A stretch of DNA of 64,000 bases from Marinibacterium sp050389775 (GTDB lineage: Bacteria > Pseudomonadota > Alphaproteobacteria > Rhodobacterales > Rhodobacteraceae): contig NZ_CP177144.1 in NCBI RefSeq assembly GCF_050389775.1, positions 4,030,001 to 4,094,000 on the forward strand, given 5' to 3'. Positions 52,259 through 62,427 of the stretch are shown here, in pieces. How positions within the stretch are numbered: position 1 is the stretch's first letter; each line of letters opens with the position of its first letter. The notes beneath the pieces were generated by a model. That model did no database searches. It saw only the letters and a program-made list of their open reading frames with translations, and was not told the DNA's origin. A program made the translations under genes and the position numbers.

Positions 52259-52279
52259 AGAAAATTCGACGAATTTTCT
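52259..52279. repeat. Palindrome, family C, copy 2 (TTCGACGAA core), inside the ABC operon
   Basis: AGAAAATTCG, a central A, then the perfect 10-base complement. It shares the TTCGACGAA core and the AT-rich arms of the element at 11803-11827. It lies in the 112-base gap between the two permease genes, the only sizeable gap in the operon, so it may attenuate transcription or protect the upstream message. A small ATTGG-CAGA-CCAAT inverted repeat follows at 52292-52305. Confidence 0.75.
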
Positions 52280-52333
52280 CGGTCCCCGCCCATTGGCAGA
52301 CCAATACGCCGACATGCAAAGCGAGGCCCTGGC

Positions 52334-53146
52334 ATGAGAATACCCATCGCCGCCCTTGCCGGGCTGATCCTGACCGCCTGCTATTTCCTGGTGGCCATCT
52401 TCGCCCCCCTCCTCGCCCCTTACGGCATGGCCGAAGTGGTTGGCGGGGTCTGGGAGCCGTCCTCCGAAGACTTCCTGCTGGGCACCGACAATATCGGCCG
52501 TGACCTGCTCAGCCGGATGATCTACGGCGGCCGCACGACGATCTTCATCGCCACGGCCGCCACCTTCCTGTCCTTCACCACCGGCGCCGTGCTGGGCTTC
52601 ACCGCCGCCGTGCTGGGCGGCTGGGCCGACCAGGTGCTGTCGCGCTTCGTCGACCTGCTGATGTCGATCCCGACGCTGATCTTTGCCCTCGTCGTCCTGT
52701 CGGTCATGCCGGTCACCGTGCCCATGCTGATCCTGGTCATGGGCCTGCTCGACAGCACCCGGGTCTATCGCCTGGCCCGGGCCGTGGCCGTGGACATCGA
52801 GGTCATGGATTACGTCGAAGCCGCCAAGCTGCGGGGCGAAGGCTATCGCTGGATCATCTTCCGCGAGATCCTGCCCAACGCCCTGTCGCCGCTGGTCGCC
52901 GAAATGGGCCTGCGCTTCATCTTCATGGTGCTCTTCGTGTCGACCCTGTCGTTCCTGGGCCTGGGCGTGCAACCGCCCCAGGCCGACTGGGGGGGCATCG
53001 TCAAGGAAAACGCCGATGGCATCGTCTACGGCATCGGCGCGGCGCTCTACCCGGCCGTGGCCATCGCCACGCTGGCCATTTCGGTCAACCTGGTGGCCGA
53101 CTGGGTGCTGAACCGCACGACCAGCCTGAAAGGAGGCCGGGGATGA
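52334..53146 (+). CDS. Peptide-type ABC transporter permease (OppC/DppC-like)
   Basis: A 270-residue permease, the partner of the preceding one. It has the typical early motif LGTDNIGRDLLSRMIYGGRTT and the EAA loop YVEAAKLRGEGYRWIIFREILPN, then FLGLGVQPPQADWGG. It has five to six membrane segments. Its stop overlaps the ATPase start by four bases (ATGA). Confidence 0.94.
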   Translation: MRIPIAALAGLILTACYFLVAIFAPLLAPYGMAEVVGGVWEPSSEDFLLGTDNIGRDLLSRMIYGGRTTIFIATAATFLSFTTGAVLGFTAAVLGGWADQVLSRFVDLLMSIPTLIFALVVLSVMPVTVPMLILVMGLLDSTRVYRLARAVAVDIEVMDYVEAAKLRGEGYRWIIFREILPNALSPLVAEMGLRFIFMVLFVSTLSFLGLGVQPPQADWGGIVKENADGIVYGIGAALYPAVAIATLAISVNLVADWVLNRTTSLKGGRG

Positions 53147-54774
53147 GCGATCTTCTGGAGATGAAGAACCTTAAAATCGGCGCCACGGTCTATCCTCCGG
53201 GCGAGGCGCCCCACGACATCGAGATAGTCAAGGGCGTGTCGTTTTCGCTGGAAAAGGGCAAGGTCCTGGGGCTGATCGGTGAATCCGGGGCCGGCAAGTC
53301 GACGATCGGCCTGGCCTCGATGGGCTATGGCCGCGGCGGGGTCGAGATCACCGGCGGCGAGGTCTGGATCAACGGGCGCGACATCCTCAAGGGGGGCATG
53401 AAGGGCCTGCGCGCCCTGCGCGGGGCCGAGGTGACCTATGTCGCCCAATCGGCCGCCGCGGCCTTCAACCCGGCGCGCAAGCTGATGGAGCAGGTCACCG
53501 AATCCACCCTTCAGCACGGCCGCTGCACCAAGGCCGAAGCCGAGGCCCGGGCCGTCGAGCTTTTCACCAAGCTGGGCCTGCCCAACCCCGAGACCTTCGG
53601 CAACCGCTACCCGCACCAGGTCTCGGGCGGCCAGTTGCAGCGGGCGATGACGGCCATGGCGCTTTGCCCGCAGCCCGACCTGGTGATCTTTGACGAACCG
53701 ACCACGGCGCTGGATGTGACCACCCAGATCGACGTGCTGGCGGCGATCAAGGACGCCATCCGCGACACCGGCGTGGCCGCGCTCTACATCACCCACGACC
53801 TGGCCGTCGTGGCCCAGGTCAGCGACCACATCATGGTGCTGCGCCACGGCGAAAAGGTCGAATATGGCACGGCCGAACAGATCATCACGGCCCCGCGCGA
53901 AGACTACACCCGCGCGCTGGTGACCGTGCGCCAGATCGACCATCCGGAAAAGGCTCCGGCCGAGCCGGTGCTGACGGCCAGCAACATCACCGCGCGGTAT
54001 GCCGGTACCAGGTTCGACGTGCTCAAGGATGTCTCGGTGGCCCTGTCGCCGGGCCAGACCCTGGCCGTGGTGGGCGAAAGCGGCTCGGGCAAATCGACCC
54101 TGGCCCGGGTGATCACCGGCCTGCTGCCCCCTGCCGAAGGCCAGATCGACTTTGCCGGCCGCGCCCTCTCGCCCGCCCTTGCGGGCCGGTCTCGGGAGGA
54201 CCTGCGCGAGCTGCAGATGATCTACCAGATGGCCGACGTGGCGATGAACCCGCGCCAGACCGTGGGCACGATCATCGGCCGGCCGCTGGAATTCTACTTC
54301 GGCATGACCGGCAAAAAGAAACGCGACCGGGTGCAGGAACTGCTCGATCAGATCGAGATGGGCGAAGGGTTCATCGACCGCTACCCGGCGGAACTGTCGG
54401 GCGGCCAGAAACAGCGGGTCTGCATCGCGCGGGCCTTGGCGGCCGATCCCAAGCTGATCATCTGCGACGAGGTGACCTCGGCCCTCGATCCGCTGGTCGC
54501 CGATGGCATCCTAAAGCTGCTGCTGGACCTGCAGAAGAAGCAGAACGTGGCCTACCTGTTCATCACCCACGACCTGGCGACGGTCCGTGCCATCGCCGAC
54601 AGCATCGCCGTGATGTACCAGGGCAAGGTCGTGCGCTACGGGCCCAGAAGCGAAGTCCTGGCCCCGCCCTTCGACGATTACACGGACCTGCTGCTCAGCT
54701 CGGTGCCCGAGATGAAGCTCGGTTGGCTCGAAGAGGTCCTGGCTCACCGCAAGATGGAAAGCGCCGGCCACTGA
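53143..54774 (+). CDS. Peptide-type ABC transporter double ATPase (DppD-DppF fusion)
   Basis: A 543-residue protein with two ABC ATPase domains, replacing the separate D and F subunits. Domain 1 has Walker A GESGAGKST near residue 46, signature VSGGQLQRAM and Walker B DLVIFDEPTTALD. Domain 2 has GESGSGKST near residue 310, LSGGQKQRVCIARAL and LIICDEVTSALD. The whole transporter is thus four genes: binding protein, two permeases, double ATPase. A family A palindrome lies about 50 bases after the stop and probably ends the operon. Confidence 0.95.
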   Translation: MSDLLEMKNLKIGATVYPPGEAPHDIEIVKGVSFSLEKGKVLGLIGESGAGKSTIGLASMGYGRGGVEITGGEVWINGRDILKGGMKGLRALRGAEVTYVAQSAAAAFNPARKLMEQVTESTLQHGRCTKAEAEARAVELFTKLGLPNPETFGNRYPHQVSGGQLQRAMTAMALCPQPDLVIFDEPTTALDVTTQIDVLAAIKDAIRDTGVAALYITHDLAVVAQVSDHIMVLRHGEKVEYGTAEQIITAPREDYTRALVTVRQIDHPEKAPAEPVLTASNITARYAGTRFDVLKDVSVALSPGQTLAVVGESGSGKSTLARVITGLLPPAEGQIDFAGRALSPALAGRSREDLRELQMIYQMADVAMNPRQTVGTIIGRPLEFYFGMTGKKKRDRVQELLDQIEMGEGFIDRYPAELSGGQKQRVCIARALAADPKLIICDEVTSALDPLVADGILKLLLDLQKKQNVAYLFITHDLATVRAIADSIAVMYQGKVVRYGPRSEVLAPPFDDYTDLLLSSVPEMKLGWLEEVLAHRKMESAGH

Positions 54775-54824
54775 ACCGGTCCGCGCTGACCCGGGACCAT
54801 CGCGGGGCGGCGGCTGCGGAGCCG

Positions 54825-54889
54825 GGTATTTGGGACCAAGAAGAAGACAGGAGCGCCGCGCCCGTGTCTTCTTCTTGGGTCAAGTACCC
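54825..54889. repeat. Dispersed palindrome, family A, copy 2 (likely terminator of the ABC operon)
   Basis: The arms are at 54825-54849 and 54865-54889. The left arm contains GGGACCAAGAAGAAGACA, identical over GACCAAGAAGAAGACAGGAGCG with the copy at 6199-6262; the loop is GC-rich. It follows the last gene of the peptide importer operon. Confidence 0.85.
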
Positions 54890-55343
54890 TCGGGGGAGTC
54901 GCCCCTGGGCGACGGGGGCAGCGCCCCCAGGCAACGGCGGCGCTGGCGACGAGCTTGGCTTTTGTGCACTGGCGACGGCCCCGCTCATCGACACAATCGG
55001 TCGAGGTTGGCGCCCGGTTCCTATTCGACGGTGGCCTGCAGGCCGAGGTTGTCCGCCTGACGGCGAAAGGGAAGCCGGGCCGCTTCTGTGAGATTGCTTT
55101 CGACAGGTTCGAGAAAGCAGACTGGTCGAACGCCTGGTCCGGCATCCACAGGTCCACGATGCCCGCCCACATCCAGAACCTTGCCGGGCGGTACAGGCTC
55201 CAGTTGGTCATTGGCCGCGCCTTGAGACCACCATCGTTGCGGGCGACACCCACAGCGGCCGCGTTCCTGTGGGTGAGAAAACCCATACCGGGGTTCGGGC
55301 TGCCAGGCCCTGCCCTCCACATCCCAAACAGAAAGACACAACC
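54890..55343. other. Spacer of lower GC, with a possible methyltransferase remnant
   Basis: About 450 bases that are noticeably less GC-rich than the surrounding genes. On the minus strand a frame ending at 55021 contains GKVLDVGGHRG and, a few residues later, FLEPVESNLTEAA, which resembles the SAM-binding motif and following acidic motif of FkbM-type methyltransferases. The frame has no credible start and runs under the RidA-type gene, so if real it is a decayed fragment. This is weak pattern recognition only. Confidence 0.25.
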
Positions 55344-55757
55344 ATGGCGTCAGAAGTTCTGCAGATCCCGCAAGGCAACGAGATGTTCGAAGGCTATCGG
55401 GCGGCATTCGAAAAATACGGCTTCTCCCCGGCCGTCAAATCGCGCGGGTTCCTGTTCATCTCCGGCCAGGTCGGCGCCCGGCCCGATGGCAGCGCTCCCC
55501 AAGACGTTGCCGGTCAGACCGAATGGGCCTTGAAACGCGTCGCCGAGCTGCTGCGGATCGCGGGCCTGGATCTTGGCGATCTTGTCGATGTCACCAGCTA
55601 TCACGTGGACATCGAAGAGACGCTTCCCGCGTTCATGGAGGTCAAGCAGCGCTTCATTAAGAGCCCCTACCCGGCCTGGTCGATCATCGGCATCTCGGGG
55701 CTGAGCCGGCCCGAGCTCAAGGTCGAGATCCGCGCCGTTGCCGCCCTGCGGGAATGA
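55344..55757 (+). CDS. RidA/YjgF/YER057c family protein
   Basis: A 137-residue protein of the RidA superfamily, whose best-known members hydrolyse reactive enamine/imine intermediates of amino-acid metabolism. Family features are FLFISGQVGARPDGS, the central VDVTSYHVDIEET and the end PELKVEIRAVAAL. The arginine that binds the carboxylate in archetypal RidA (in the R-A-x-V stretch, here EIRAVAAL) is present. ATG 55344 begins at the domain. It converges with the alpha/beta hydrolase gene. Confidence 0.9.
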   Translation: MASEVLQIPQGNEMFEGYRAAFEKYGFSPAVKSRGFLFISGQVGARPDGSAPQDVAGQTEWALKRVAELLRIAGLDLGDLVDVTSYHVDIEETLPAFMEVKQRFIKSPYPAWSIIGISGLSRPELKVEIRAVAALRE

Positions 55758-55920
55758 CCGCCGACAATCGGGCCTTCGCGCTCAATCGGACTGAATTCGC
55801 GCGAAAAGCCCAAACCCACGGCCGTTGCGGTCGACTGGTGGCCTCAGGATTGCGCCTCGCCCACGATCACAGGCATCCGGCACCAGCCGCGCCATTTGCC
55901 GGCCGGACGGGGGCGCCGGA

Positions 55921-56844
<924 letters not shown>

Positions 56845-56878
56845 GAATGTCCCGGTGTCCTGGTCCGCCAGTGGTCCG

Positions 56879-58759
56879 TCAGTCGGACCACTCCCACGGG
56901 CGGACGTAGTCATCAAGCACTTTCGACACCGCGTCGGCCTCGGCCCCGTTGCGGGCCAGCCGGGCCGTCAGGCCGCGTTTCTTGTCGTCGATCACCTCGG
57001 CCACGCGCGCCGGCAGGCCGGCCTGTTCCAGCGCCCCGTCATAGACCCGGGCGATGGCTTCCTTGCGCAGGTCGGGCTTGAAGATCTTGCCGACCGCCGT
57101 CTTGGGCAGCTCATCCATGATGACCACGTGCTTGGGCTGGGCTGCCCGTTCATGCACATGCACCTTGCAATACTCCATCAGCTCTTCGGGCGTCACGCTG
57201 GCCCCGTCGACCAGTTCGACATAGGCGCAGGGCATCTCGCCGGTGCGCGGATCGGGCTGGCCGATGGCCCCGGCAAAGGCCACGGCCTCGTGGCCCAGCA
57301 GGGCTTCCTCGATCTCGGCCGGGTCGATGTTGTGGCCGCCCCGGATGATCAGGTCCTTGGCCCGGCCGGTGATCCACAGGTAGCCATCGGCGTCGATCCG
57401 GCCCAGGTCGCCGGTGCGCAGGTAGATGTCATGGTGGAACAGCCGGTGGTTCTTGTCCTGCTCGATATAGGTCGACCCGGCCACCACCCCGGGGTTCGAC
57501 ACGCAGATCTCGCCGATCTCGTCGGTGCCGCAGGCCATCGGCCCATCGGGCGTGTCCCGCAGGATGCGCACTTCGGTATGGGGGAAGGGAATGCCGACCG
57601 AGCCGATCTTCTTGACCCCGTCGACCGGGTTGCACGACACCACGCAGGTGGCTTCGGTCATGCCGTAGCCTTCGATGATCTCGATCCCGGCGGCCTTTTC
57701 GAAACGTTTGAACAATTCGACGGGCAACGGGGCCGAGCCGGAAAAGGCGTATTTGACCGTCGACAGGTCGGCATCGACCGGGCGCTGCATCTTGGCCGCG
57801 ATGGCCGTGGGCACGGTGAAGATGAAGGTCACCTTCCAGCGTTCGCAAAGCTTCCAGAAATTGTCAAAGACGCCCTCGCCCCGGTAGCCCGCAGGGGTCG
57901 GAAAGACCACATGCGCGCCCGAGGAAATCACGCCCATGACCACCGGATGGCAGGCAAAGACGTGGAACAGCGGCAGCGGGCACATCACCACGTCCTTCTC
58001 GGTATAGAGCATCTGCTCGCCGATCCAGCCGTTGTAGATGGCGCCCGAATAGTAATGCTGGGCGACCTTGGGCATGCCCGTCGTCCCGCCGGTGTGGAAG
58101 TAGAACGCCGGGCGGTCGCCGGCGCTGTCGGCAAAGGCCAGGGCCGTGGGCTGGCCGTCGAGGGCCCGGTCGAGATCGAGATAATCGGCATTGGGCGCCG
58201 GTTCGACCTTGGGCCGGATCAGCGGGATCAGCCAGGATTTCGGCGGGGCGAGGTATTTCTTGAGGTCGATTTCAAAGACCGTGCGCACGCCCGGCGCGTG
58301 GCGGACGGCCTCGGCCACCTTCTGGGCGATGTCGGTCTTGGGAAAGGGTTTCAGCGTGACCACCGCCTTGGAATTGGTCTCGCGCAGGATGGCCGCGATC
58401 TGGCTGGGTTCCAGCAGGGGGTTGATCGGGTTGACGATGCCGGCCACGGCCCCGCCGAGAAACGTGATCAGCGTGTCGTTGCAGGTCGGCAGGACATAGG
58501 AAATCACGTCGCCTTCGCCGATGCCATGGGCGCGGAACAGGTTGGCCGCCTGGCTGACCCGGTCGAACAGCTCGGCATAGGTCAGGGTCTCGGCCTTGTC
58601 GTCCGGCCCCGAGGTCAGCTGAAAGCTGGTGGCCTTGTTCTGCGGATAGCGCCGCGTGGTGCGTTCGAGCAGGGCATAGAGCGTTCGGGGCACGTCCCGG
58701 TCCGTCCAGTCCATCTCGGCTTCGAAGGCCAGTTTGTCGGCCAGCGTCGGCATGCCCAT
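56879..58759 (-). CDS. AMP-forming acyl-CoA synthetase
   Basis: A 626-residue member of the ANL superfamily. It activates a carboxylic acid with ATP and joins it to CoA. Motifs are FYFHTGGTTGMPKV (P-loop), IEGYGMTEAT, YLRTGDLGRIDADGYLWITGR and IIRGGHNIDPAEIEEAL, with the C-terminal catalytic Lys in ELPKTAVGKIFKPDLR. The substrate is unknown. ATG 58759 is preceded by GGGAGGATCAAGAC; the frame is open about 80 codons further without similarity. It is the first gene of a pair with the alpha/beta hydrolase. Confidence 0.93.
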   Translation of the reverse strand: MGMPTLADKLAFEAEMDWTDRDVPRTLYALLERTTRRYPQNKATSFQLTSGPDDKAETLTYAELFDRVSQAANLFRAHGIGEGDVISYVLPTCNDTLITFLGGAVAGIVNPINPLLEPSQIAAILRETNSKAVVTLKPFPKTDIAQKVAEAVRHAPGVRTVFEIDLKKYLAPPKSWLIPLIRPKVEPAPNADYLDLDRALDGQPTALAFADSAGDRPAFYFHTGGTTGMPKVAQHYYSGAIYNGWIGEQMLYTEKDVVMCPLPLFHVFACHPVVMGVISSGAHVVFPTPAGYRGEGVFDNFWKLCERWKVTFIFTVPTAIAAKMQRPVDADLSTVKYAFSGSAPLPVELFKRFEKAAGIEIIEGYGMTEATCVVSCNPVDGVKKIGSVGIPFPHTEVRILRDTPDGPMACGTDEIGEICVSNPGVVAGSTYIEQDKNHRLFHHDIYLRTGDLGRIDADGYLWITGRAKDLIIRGGHNIDPAEIEEALLGHEAVAFAGAIGQPDPRTGEMPCAYVELVDGASVTPEELMEYCKVHVHERAAQPKHVVIMDELPKTAVGKIFKPDLRKEAIARVYDGALEQAGLPARVAEVIDDKKRGLTARLARNGAEADAVSKVLDDYVRPWEWSD

Positions 58760-59008
58760 GTCTTGATCCTCCCATGTCGGAGCACGTTGCGGCTCCAGTC
58801 TCCCTTGGCGACAGGATATGGGAAAGCCCCAAGCGATCAAGGCACTGGCCGCGTTCTGACGTGACGCCACTCGGCCCGCGGGGGCAACCGGAAGCAACGT
58901 CACCCGGGTCCTGCCGGCGGCAAACCGCCCGACGCGGGCGCGCGCCCCACCCTCCCCCTGCCGCCGCCCGCCATGGACGCGGACATCGGGCGTGCCGGTT
59001 CGCACGGG

Positions 59009-60808
59009 TTACTCGGCGGCGATGCCGTCGGTGAACTGCAACCGGGCCAGCCGGGCATAAAGCCCGCCCTGCGCCACCAGCGCGTCATGGCCGCCCTGGG
59101 CCACGATCCGCCCGCCTTCCATCACCACGATGCGGTCGGCTTTCTTCACCGTGGCCAGCCGGTGGGCGATGACCAGCATGGTGCGGCCCTCGGCCAGCGT
59201 GTCGACGGCCTCCTGCACGGCCCGTTCGCTCTCGGCGTCCAGCGCGCTTGTCGCCTCGTCCAGCAGCAGCACCGGCGCGTCGCGCAGGATGGCCCGGGCG
59301 ATGGCGATCCGCTGTTTCTGGCCGCCCGACAGCATCACCCCGCGCTCGCCCACGTAGGAATCATAGCCCTCGGGCAGGGCCGAGATGAACTCTTGGGCGG
59401 CCGCGGCCCGGGCGGCGGCCTCGACCTCGGCATCGCTGGCCTCGGGCCGGCCAAAGCGGATGTTCTCGCGGGCCGAGGCGGCAAAGATCACCGGATCCTG
59501 GGGCACCAGGGCCATGTGCTGGCGAAAGTCCTTGCGGGCCACGGCGGCCAGGTCGATCCCGTCCAGCGTGATGCGCCCGCCATCGGGATCGTAGAAGCGC
59601 AGCAGTAATTGCAGGATCGTCGTCTTGCCCGCTCCCGACGGGCCGACAAAGGCCACCGTCTCACCCGCGCGCACGGTCAGGTCGATGCCATCCAGCGCCG
59701 CCCGGTCGGGCCGCGCGGGATAGCGGAACTGCACGTCCTCGAAGGTGATCTCGCCCCGCACGGGCTGCGGCAGGGCCAGGGGCGCGGCCGGGTCCTGCAC
59801 GCTGTCTTCCAGGTGCAGCAGCTCGACCAGCCGTTCCGTCGCCCCCGCCGCGCGCTGCAGCTCGCCCCAGATCTCGGACAGGGCGGCGACCGAGCCCGAG
59901 ACCATGACCGCGTAGATCACGAACTGGACCAGCGTGCCTTCGGTCATCACGCCCGAACGCACGTCGTTGGCCCCGATCCACAGCACACCGACGATGCCCG
60001 AGAAGATCAGGAAGATCACGATGATGGTCATCGCCGCCCGGGCACGGATGCGCCGGCGGGCCACGTCATACGAGGTTTCGGTGACATCGCCAAAGGCCGC
60101 GCGACTGGCGAGCTCATGGGTGAAGGCCTGCACCGTCTGCACCGAGGACAGCGCCTCGGAGGCATTGCCCGACGAGGCGGCGATCCAGTCCTGGTTTTCC
60201 TTGGATATGGCGCGCAGCCGCCGGCCCAGGGTCAGGATCGGCACGATGACCAGGGGCACCAGCAGCAGGACCAGCCCGCTGAGTTTGCCCGAGGTCAGCA
60301 TCATCAGGATCAGCCCGCCGATGAAGATCAGCGCGTTGCGCAGGGCGATCGAGATCGACGAGCCGATGACCGACTGGATCAGCGTGGTGTCGGTGGTGAT
60401 CCGGCTGAGCACCTCGCCGGTCATGATCTTTTCGAAGAAGGCCGGGCTCATGCCGATGACCCGGTCGAACACGGCCTTGCGGATGTCGGCCACGACCCGT
60501 TCGCCCAGCCGGGTGACCAGCGCGTAGCGCAGGCCCGAGCCCAGGGCCAGCAGGCCGGCAATGCCCAGCGCGGCCAGGAAATAGGTGTCGAGGATCTCGG
60601 ACGAGCCGACGCGGAAATTGTCGACCACCCGGCGCACGGCCAGCGGCAGGGCCAGCGACACGCAGGCCGTCAGGACCAGCGCGGCCAGGGCCTGGGCGAT
60701 CAGCCCGCGATAGGGCCGCATATAGGGCCACAGGGCCGTCAGCGAGCCGATCTTCTTCGATTTCTCGCGCGGCTCGGTCTTGCCCGGTGCGGTCCGTCTG
60801 TCAGCCAT
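59009..60808 (-). CDS. MsbA-like ABC exporter (fused membrane and ATPase domains)
   Basis: A 599-residue half-transporter. A six-helix membrane domain (about residues 25-330) is followed by an ATPase with Walker A FVGPSGAGKTT, signature VMLSGGQKQRIAIARA, Walker B VLLLDEATSALDAESE and the H-loop VIAHRLATV. It works as a homodimer. Its closest types export lipids (MsbA) or drugs. In Rhodobacteraceae this is a common chromosomal gene, and nothing in the context gives the substrate. The start ATG 60808 is the first in frame. Confidence 0.93.
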   Translation of the reverse strand: MADRRTAPGKTEPREKSKKIGSLTALWPYMRPYRGLIAQALAALVLTACVSLALPLAVRRVVDNFRVGSSEILDTYFLAALGIAGLLALGSGLRYALVTRLGERVVADIRKAVFDRVIGMSPAFFEKIMTGEVLSRITTDTTLIQSVIGSSISIALRNALIFIGGLILMMLTSGKLSGLVLLLVPLVIVPILTLGRRLRAISKENQDWIAASSGNASEALSSVQTVQAFTHELASRAAFGDVTETSYDVARRRIRARAAMTIIVIFLIFSGIVGVLWIGANDVRSGVMTEGTLVQFVIYAVMVSGSVAALSEIWGELQRAAGATERLVELLHLEDSVQDPAAPLALPQPVRGEITFEDVQFRYPARPDRAALDGIDLTVRAGETVAFVGPSGAGKTTILQLLLRFYDPDGGRITLDGIDLAAVARKDFRQHMALVPQDPVIFAASARENIRFGRPEASDAEVEAAARAAAAQEFISALPEGYDSYVGERGVMLSGGQKQRIAIARAILRDAPVLLLDEATSALDAESERAVQEAVDTLAEGRTMLVIAHRLATVKKADRIVVMEGGRIVAQGGHDALVAQGGLYARLARLQFTDGIAAE

Positions 60809-61039
60809 ATTCGATCCCCTGGCGTCCTCCCGACCCGGCCGCCGGTGTCGATCGCCGGGGCCGGGCCGGGCAATGTCATGGCCGGTCAGACCGCGATGGT
60901 CAAGCCGGCCATAGGGCGCGGGTCGGGGCCGGCCAGGGTGCGGGCATGCGGGTCAGGCAATGCCGGTTGGGCTGAAACGGAGCCGGACAGGGCGGCTGGC
61001 CGACCGCCCCGTGCAGAAGGCAACGGCTCACGCCCCCAC

Positions 61040-61270
61040 AACCGCCGCACGGGTTGTGGCCGGGTGGCACCGGGACATGCGCCTTAACTGATGCACGCGT
61101 CGCGGCTGGGCCGTACCGGGCCACGCTGATCCAGCCGTCGCGCGGGTTGTGGCCAGGCGGCACCGGAACACGCGCCGCGACCGGCGTACAGTCTGTGGCC
61201 AGACGGCATTGAGACACGCGCTGCGACCGGCACACGGGTTGGGACCGGGTGGCCTCGGGCCGCCACCGGC
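61040..61270. repeat. Degenerate 46-bp tandem repeat, about 5 copies
   Basis: A segment like GGGTTGTGGCCAGGCGGCAC recurs with 46-base spacing: clear copies at about 61051, 61144, 61190 and 61236, and a badly decayed one between the first two. It lies in the 508-base gap between the MsbA-like gene and the CpdA-like gene. On the minus strand it is read as repeats such as VPVPPGHNP. The rest of the gap (60809-61039) shows no gene. Confidence 0.75.
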
Positions 61271-61316
61271 AACCGGCCCGCGGGGGCCGGCTGGGCGGGC
61301 GGCGGAGCCGCCGGGA

Positions 61317-62108
61317 TCAGAAGAAATCGTAAGGCCCGTCGAACCGGCCGATGGGCAGGTAATGGGTGACGATCGGCCCCGGCCGCCGGGCATCGTGTAA
61401 CAGCATGGCCGGCGGTTCGAGCCAGGATGCCCCCGGCGCCCCCGGGTCCAGGCGCAGGGCGATAGCCGTGGCCGTGCTGGGCGCGCAGATCAGCTGGGTG
61501 CCGGCAAAGGCCTGCTGCATGTGGCGGTGGATATGCCCGCAGAGCAGCCGCTCGACCTGGGGATGGCGGCTGATCACCGCGGCCAGCAGGTCGGCGCCCC
61601 GGCACTTGTAGGCATCGATGCAGGTGATCCCGGTTTCGACCGGCGGCTGGTGCATCAGGATCAGCGTCGGCCGGTCGGGCGCTTCGGCCAGGGTCCGGTC
61701 GAGCCAGCTGGCCGCCGGATCGTCGACCAGGCCGTGATGGGCGCCCGGCACGGTCACGTCAAAGCCGATCACCCGCACCGGCCCCTCGATGCAGAAATGC
61801 AGCGGGCCGGTTTCGGGCAGGTGGCCGGCCCCGGCAAAGGCCCGGCGAAAGCCCTCGCGCGTGTCGTGGTTGCCCGGGATGGCATGGACGGGCATGTCCA
61901 GCCGGGCCAGCTTCTCGGTCACGGTGGCATATTCGGCCGGCGTGGCCTCGTCGGTGAGGTCGCCGCCGATGATCACCATGTCGGGCGCCGGGTCCAGCGC
62001 GGTCAGCGTGTCGAGCGCCCGGTCGAACAGCGCATTGCTGTCGACGATCCCCTGGTAGAGCTCTCCGCGCGCGCGCAGGTGCGGATCGGACAGGTGGGCA
62101 ATCAGCAT
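61317..62108 (-). CDS. CpdA/GpdQ-like metallophosphodiesterase
   Basis: A 263-residue calcineurin-like phosphodiesterase. All metal-site motifs are visible: HLSDPHL at the N terminus, GGDLTD, PGNHDTRE, LMHQPP and GHIHRHMQ. The family includes cAMP phosphodiesterase CpdA and glycerophosphodiesterase GpdQ; the sequence does not decide which. ATG 62108 was chosen because CGGAGGATTGAA precedes it and the domain begins at once; the longer frame upstream has no similarity. Confidence 0.92.
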   Translation of the reverse strand: MLIAHLSDPHLRARGELYQGIVDSNALFDRALDTLTALDPAPDMVIIGGDLTDEATPAEYATVTEKLARLDMPVHAIPGNHDTREGFRRAFAGAGHLPETGPLHFCIEGPVRVIGFDVTVPGAHHGLVDDPAASWLDRTLAEAPDRPTLILMHQPPVETGITCIDAYKCRGADLLAAVISRHPQVERLLCGHIHRHMQQAFAGTQLICAPSTATAIALRLDPGAPGASWLEPPAMLLHDARRPGPIVTHYLPIGRFDGPYDFF

Positions 62109-62427
62109 TTCAATCCTCCGTTGGGCAGATGCGCCGGGCCGGCCCGCATAGGGGCCGCGCCCGGGCCAAAGCCTCTCGCCCACCGGCAGGGGCCGCAAGC
62201 CCCCTGCCCGGTCGGTGGCGGCCCGCTGCCCATCGGCGCGCGGGCCGGCCTGCCCCATCGTCACCCGCCGCCATAAATTTGACCATTTGATCCAGAATGC
62301 GCCCATTCGCTGGGCGCCGCGTCCCGGCGGCCGACCGCTGGCACCCTCCGCGTTGACATGGGGTCACCCGGCTCGCCCAGTGGCCCCAGTGACAGGGGTG
62401 ACATCAGTGAACGACCGGGGATCGACC
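62109..62427. promoter_or_regulatory. Divergent promoter region
   Basis: 319 bases between the divergent CpdA-like and deaminase genes. The middle (62270-62300) is AT-rich (CCATAAATTTGACCATTTGA), a plausible core promoter for one or both. A TTGACAT box lies at 62353. No gene seen. Confidence 0.45.

Noticed and set aside
54744..55322. A 192-codon minus-strand frame spanning the family A palindrome
   Set aside because: It runs into the ABC ATPase gene and through the palindrome, with no consistent domain. Only the separate weak methyltransferase-like motif in another frame was kept as a tentative note.
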